Part shown: piece after piece, positions 3,688-5,101 of the stretch
Numbering within the stretch: the stretch's first letter is position 1
Layout: each line of letters opens with the position of its first letter
Assembly: GCA_937988745.1 (NCBI GenBank)
Contig: CALKAR010000180.1
Location: 1 to 5,101 of the forward strand
Direction of reading: 5' to 3'
DNA from: an uncultured Peptococcaceae bacterium
GTDB taxonomy: Bacteria; Bacillota; Limnochordia; Darwinibacteriales; Darwinibacteriaceae
DNA: 5,101 nt
The notes under the pieces: generated by a model
What the model was told of the DNA's origin: nothing
What the model saw: the letters and a program-made list of their open reading frames with translations, nothing else
The model's database searches: none
Made by a program: the position numbers and the translations under genes

Positions 3688-5101
3688 TCATGCAAGTACT
3701 TTTTCGTATTTGCCCCAAGATGAGCCAATGGAAACTTCTGCCGCAAGGGGAATGGGGAAACGGTAGCCGAATTGGCGCTCCACGTAGGCGGGGGTTTCTT
3801 CTTCCATCGTCCTCTTGACGAGTTCTGCCACAGCCATGGCGTGCTGATCCGAGCACTCCAGCAAAATCGAGTCGTGGACTTGGCCGATGACCACAGCCTC
3901 CAGATCTGGCCGCTCCTTCAGCGCTTTGTCTACAAGCACCATCGCCGCCAGGGTGAAATCGCTAGCGGTTGCTTGCACGGGGCTGTTAATAGCCTGGCGC
4001 ACAGCCTCGGAGCGCAGGTACTTGTCTTGGCTGTGGACATCCGGCAGGTGCCGGACTCGCCCCAGCGGACTGACCACATAGCCGTGGCGAAGGACGAAAT
4101 CCTCCACCTCACGGTGCCACGCCACAAGACCGGGATACAGTGAGAAGAAGCGGTTGCGCACCTGCTGTGCTTCCTCCAGCGTGAACTCCAGGTCGTACTG
4201 CTCAAAAGCGTAGCGCACGAAGTTGCGCGCCCCCATGCCGTACAAGAACCCAAAGTTCACCGACTTGGCGCGCTGGCGGTCTTCCTTCGTCACCTGGTCC
4301 AGAGGCTTGCCCGTGATGGTCGCCGCGGTCAGCGTGTGGATGTCCTCACCGCGCTGGTACGCAAGCATCATTCGCTTCTCGTTCGCCAACGCAGCGGCCA
4401 CACGCAGTTCAATTTGCGAGTAGTCTGCTACTACCAGTTTTCTCCCAGGCGGCGCTGTGACAACGGAGCGGATCTCGCCGTCCCGTGGGACCTGGTGCAA
4501 GCTCATGCCCATCTTCTCCCGCGGGAACGTCTGCACATTGGTGCAGGCCAACCTACCGGTGACGGTGCCTGTGATGTTGTAGCTGGACCGCAGGCGGCCA
4601 TCCGGCGTGAGCTTCCGACTCCACGGCTCTAAGTACGAGCCGATGTACTTCTGGTGCTTGCGGTAGTCGAGAATGGCCTGGATGAGCTTGGGACTGTACT
4701 GCTTCACACGCTTTAACGAATACTCGCTGGTGGTCGGTGCTCCGCCGCCCGTAAACTCCACCACGGGTAGTTGCAGTTCCCCAAACAGTATCTGCGCCAG
4801 CCATTGCGGGCTTGACAGCTTCACTTCGGACGGCTCCTTCTTCAGCAGCTTCGCCGCCCGCAGGGTGGCACGCCGCATTTCCTTGCGAGAGTGCTCCATC
4901 GCACGCTCCAACTCGTCACGGCTGACGGGAACGCCTACCTGCTCCACTCCCTGCAGCACCCTGCTAACCCTGACCAGGAATCCATGCAGACGTTTTTGCT
5001 GCGGTGTCATGCGTCGCCGTAACTCGTCAAACAACATCCTCTCAATGGCGGCGTCCAGCGCGGCGTATCGAGCCAAATCCTCCAGGGGAGGAGCCGGGAT
5101 T
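3688..5101 (-). CDS. family A DNA polymerase (Pol I-like), 5' end beyond the window
   Basis: The last 470 residues are visible; the frame stays open to the window edge, so the gene is partial. A TTG at 5076 is not a real start: the preceding codons read PAPPLED, and the segment LARYAALDA carries the YxxxD of exonuclease motif III (Y12, D16), so a 3'-5' exonuclease domain lies upstream. The polymerase domain is complete. Visible-fragment positions: TGRL at 181-184; motif A DYSQIELR at 226-233; motif B with R275, K279, F283 and Y287 in RQRAKSVNFGFLYG; the INSPVQATASD helix at 371-381; motif C VHDS at 408-411. Both catalytic aspartates (D226, D410) are present. Motif C has Ser where Taq and E. 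coli Pol I have Glu. F283 is the Phe that disfavours dideoxynucleotides, as in Taq. It replicates phage DNA and leads the visible operon; its stop is 40 nt before the nuclease start. Confidence 0.97.
   Translation of the reverse strand, partial: IPAPPLEDLARYAALDAAIERMLFDELRRRMTPQQKRLHGFLVRVSRVLQGVEQVGVPVSRDELERAMEHSRKEMRRATLRAAKLLKKEPSEVKLSSPQWLAQILFGELQLPVVEFTGGGAPTTSEYSLKRVKQYSPKLIQAILDYRKHQKYIGSYLEPWSRKLTPDGRLRSSYNITGTVTGRLACTNVQTFPREKMGMSLHQVPRDGEIRSVVTAPPGRKLVVADYSQIELRVAAALANEKRMMLAYQRGEDIHTLTAATITGKPLDQVTKEDRQRAKSVNFGFLYGMGARNFVRYAFEQYDLEFTLEEAQQVRNRFFSLYPGLVAWHREVEDFVLRHGYVVSPLGRVRHLPDVHSQDKYLRSEAVRQAINSPVQATASDFTLAAMVLVDKALKERPDLEAVVIGQVHDSILLECSDQHAMAVAELVKRTMEEETPAYVERQFGYRFPIPLAAEVSIGSSWGKYEKVLA

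Noticed and set aside
3659..3695. Minus-strand promoter between polymerase and nuclease (TTGCAT, 17 nt, TATCGT with TG before it)
   Set aside because: Only three of six and four of six bases match, and the -10 lies within the hairpin arm, whose sequence is better explained by RNA pairing.
3648..3746. N-terminal extension of the nuclease by 33 residues
   Set aside because: It would start inside the polymerase coding region without a ribosome site, while the ATG at 3647 has AGGAGG at ideal spacing and begins a normal family N-terminus.
5074..5076. TTG as the start of the polymerase
   Set aside because: The frame is open to the window edge and the region belongs to the 3'-5' exonuclease domain, so the gene is cut by the window rather than beginning here.

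Overview
The window looks like part of the DNA replication and recombination module of a double-stranded DNA bacteriophage or prophage. All well-supported genes lie on the minus strand and read right to left. The phage call rests on four things: the combination of genes (family A polymerase, RecB/Cas4-like nuclease, Sak4-like RecA-fold ATPase, DUF669-like acidic-tailed ssDNA-binding protein, VRR-NUC nuclease), the tight gene overlaps, the very strong GGAGG ribosome-binding sites, and the lack of any housekeeping gene. Strong Shine-Dalgarno sites and sigma70/sigmaA-type promoter hexamers would suit a Gram-positive (Firmicutes-like) host of moderately high GC. That host guess is inference only.

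Layout, in the direction of transcription. (1) 5101-3688: a family A DNA polymerase whose 5' end lies outside the window; the visible part begins at the last motif of the 3'-5' exonuclease domain and contains the whole polymerase domain. (2) 3676-3626: a long near-perfect hairpin in the 40-nt gap between polymerase and nuclease, with the nuclease Shine-Dalgarno and start codon in its loop. (3) 3647-2616: PD-(D/E)XK nuclease with four cysteines placed like a Cas4/AddB iron-sulfur cluster. (4) 2629-1802: P-loop ATPase of the Sak4/AAA_24 type. (5) 1818-1330: ssDNA-binding protein with an acidic C-terminal tail. (6) 1333-989: VRR-NUC nuclease. (7) 1014-568: a low-complexity protein with an acidic N-terminus and an AT-hook-like basic patch. 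(8) 549-331: a small ribbon-helix-helix-like protein, whose stop codon sits in the loop of a strong intrinsic terminator (345-311). Genes 3 to 7 overlap their neighbours by 4-26 nt, so translational coupling is likely.

Left of the operon, positions 1-330 hold no complete gene. There is a strong minus-strand promoter (272-243) followed about 20 nt after its predicted start by a second intrinsic terminator (216-171). Together they define a candidate 66-nt RNA with an anti-Shine-Dalgarno-like CCUCCUU near its 5' end. Farther left, a short plus-strand open frame (3-164) may be the 3' end of a converging gene.

How the parts could work together: polymerase, ssDNA-binding protein, ATPase (annealing or recombinase-like) and two nucleases form a recombination-dependent replication toolkit. 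The acidic protein shares a DLDF-type acidic module with the ssDNA-binding protein tail and may bind the same partner or compete for it. The most unusual signals are regulatory: the start-codon-in-loop hairpin, and the promoter/anti-SD/terminator unit. Both are read from sequence only and are untested.
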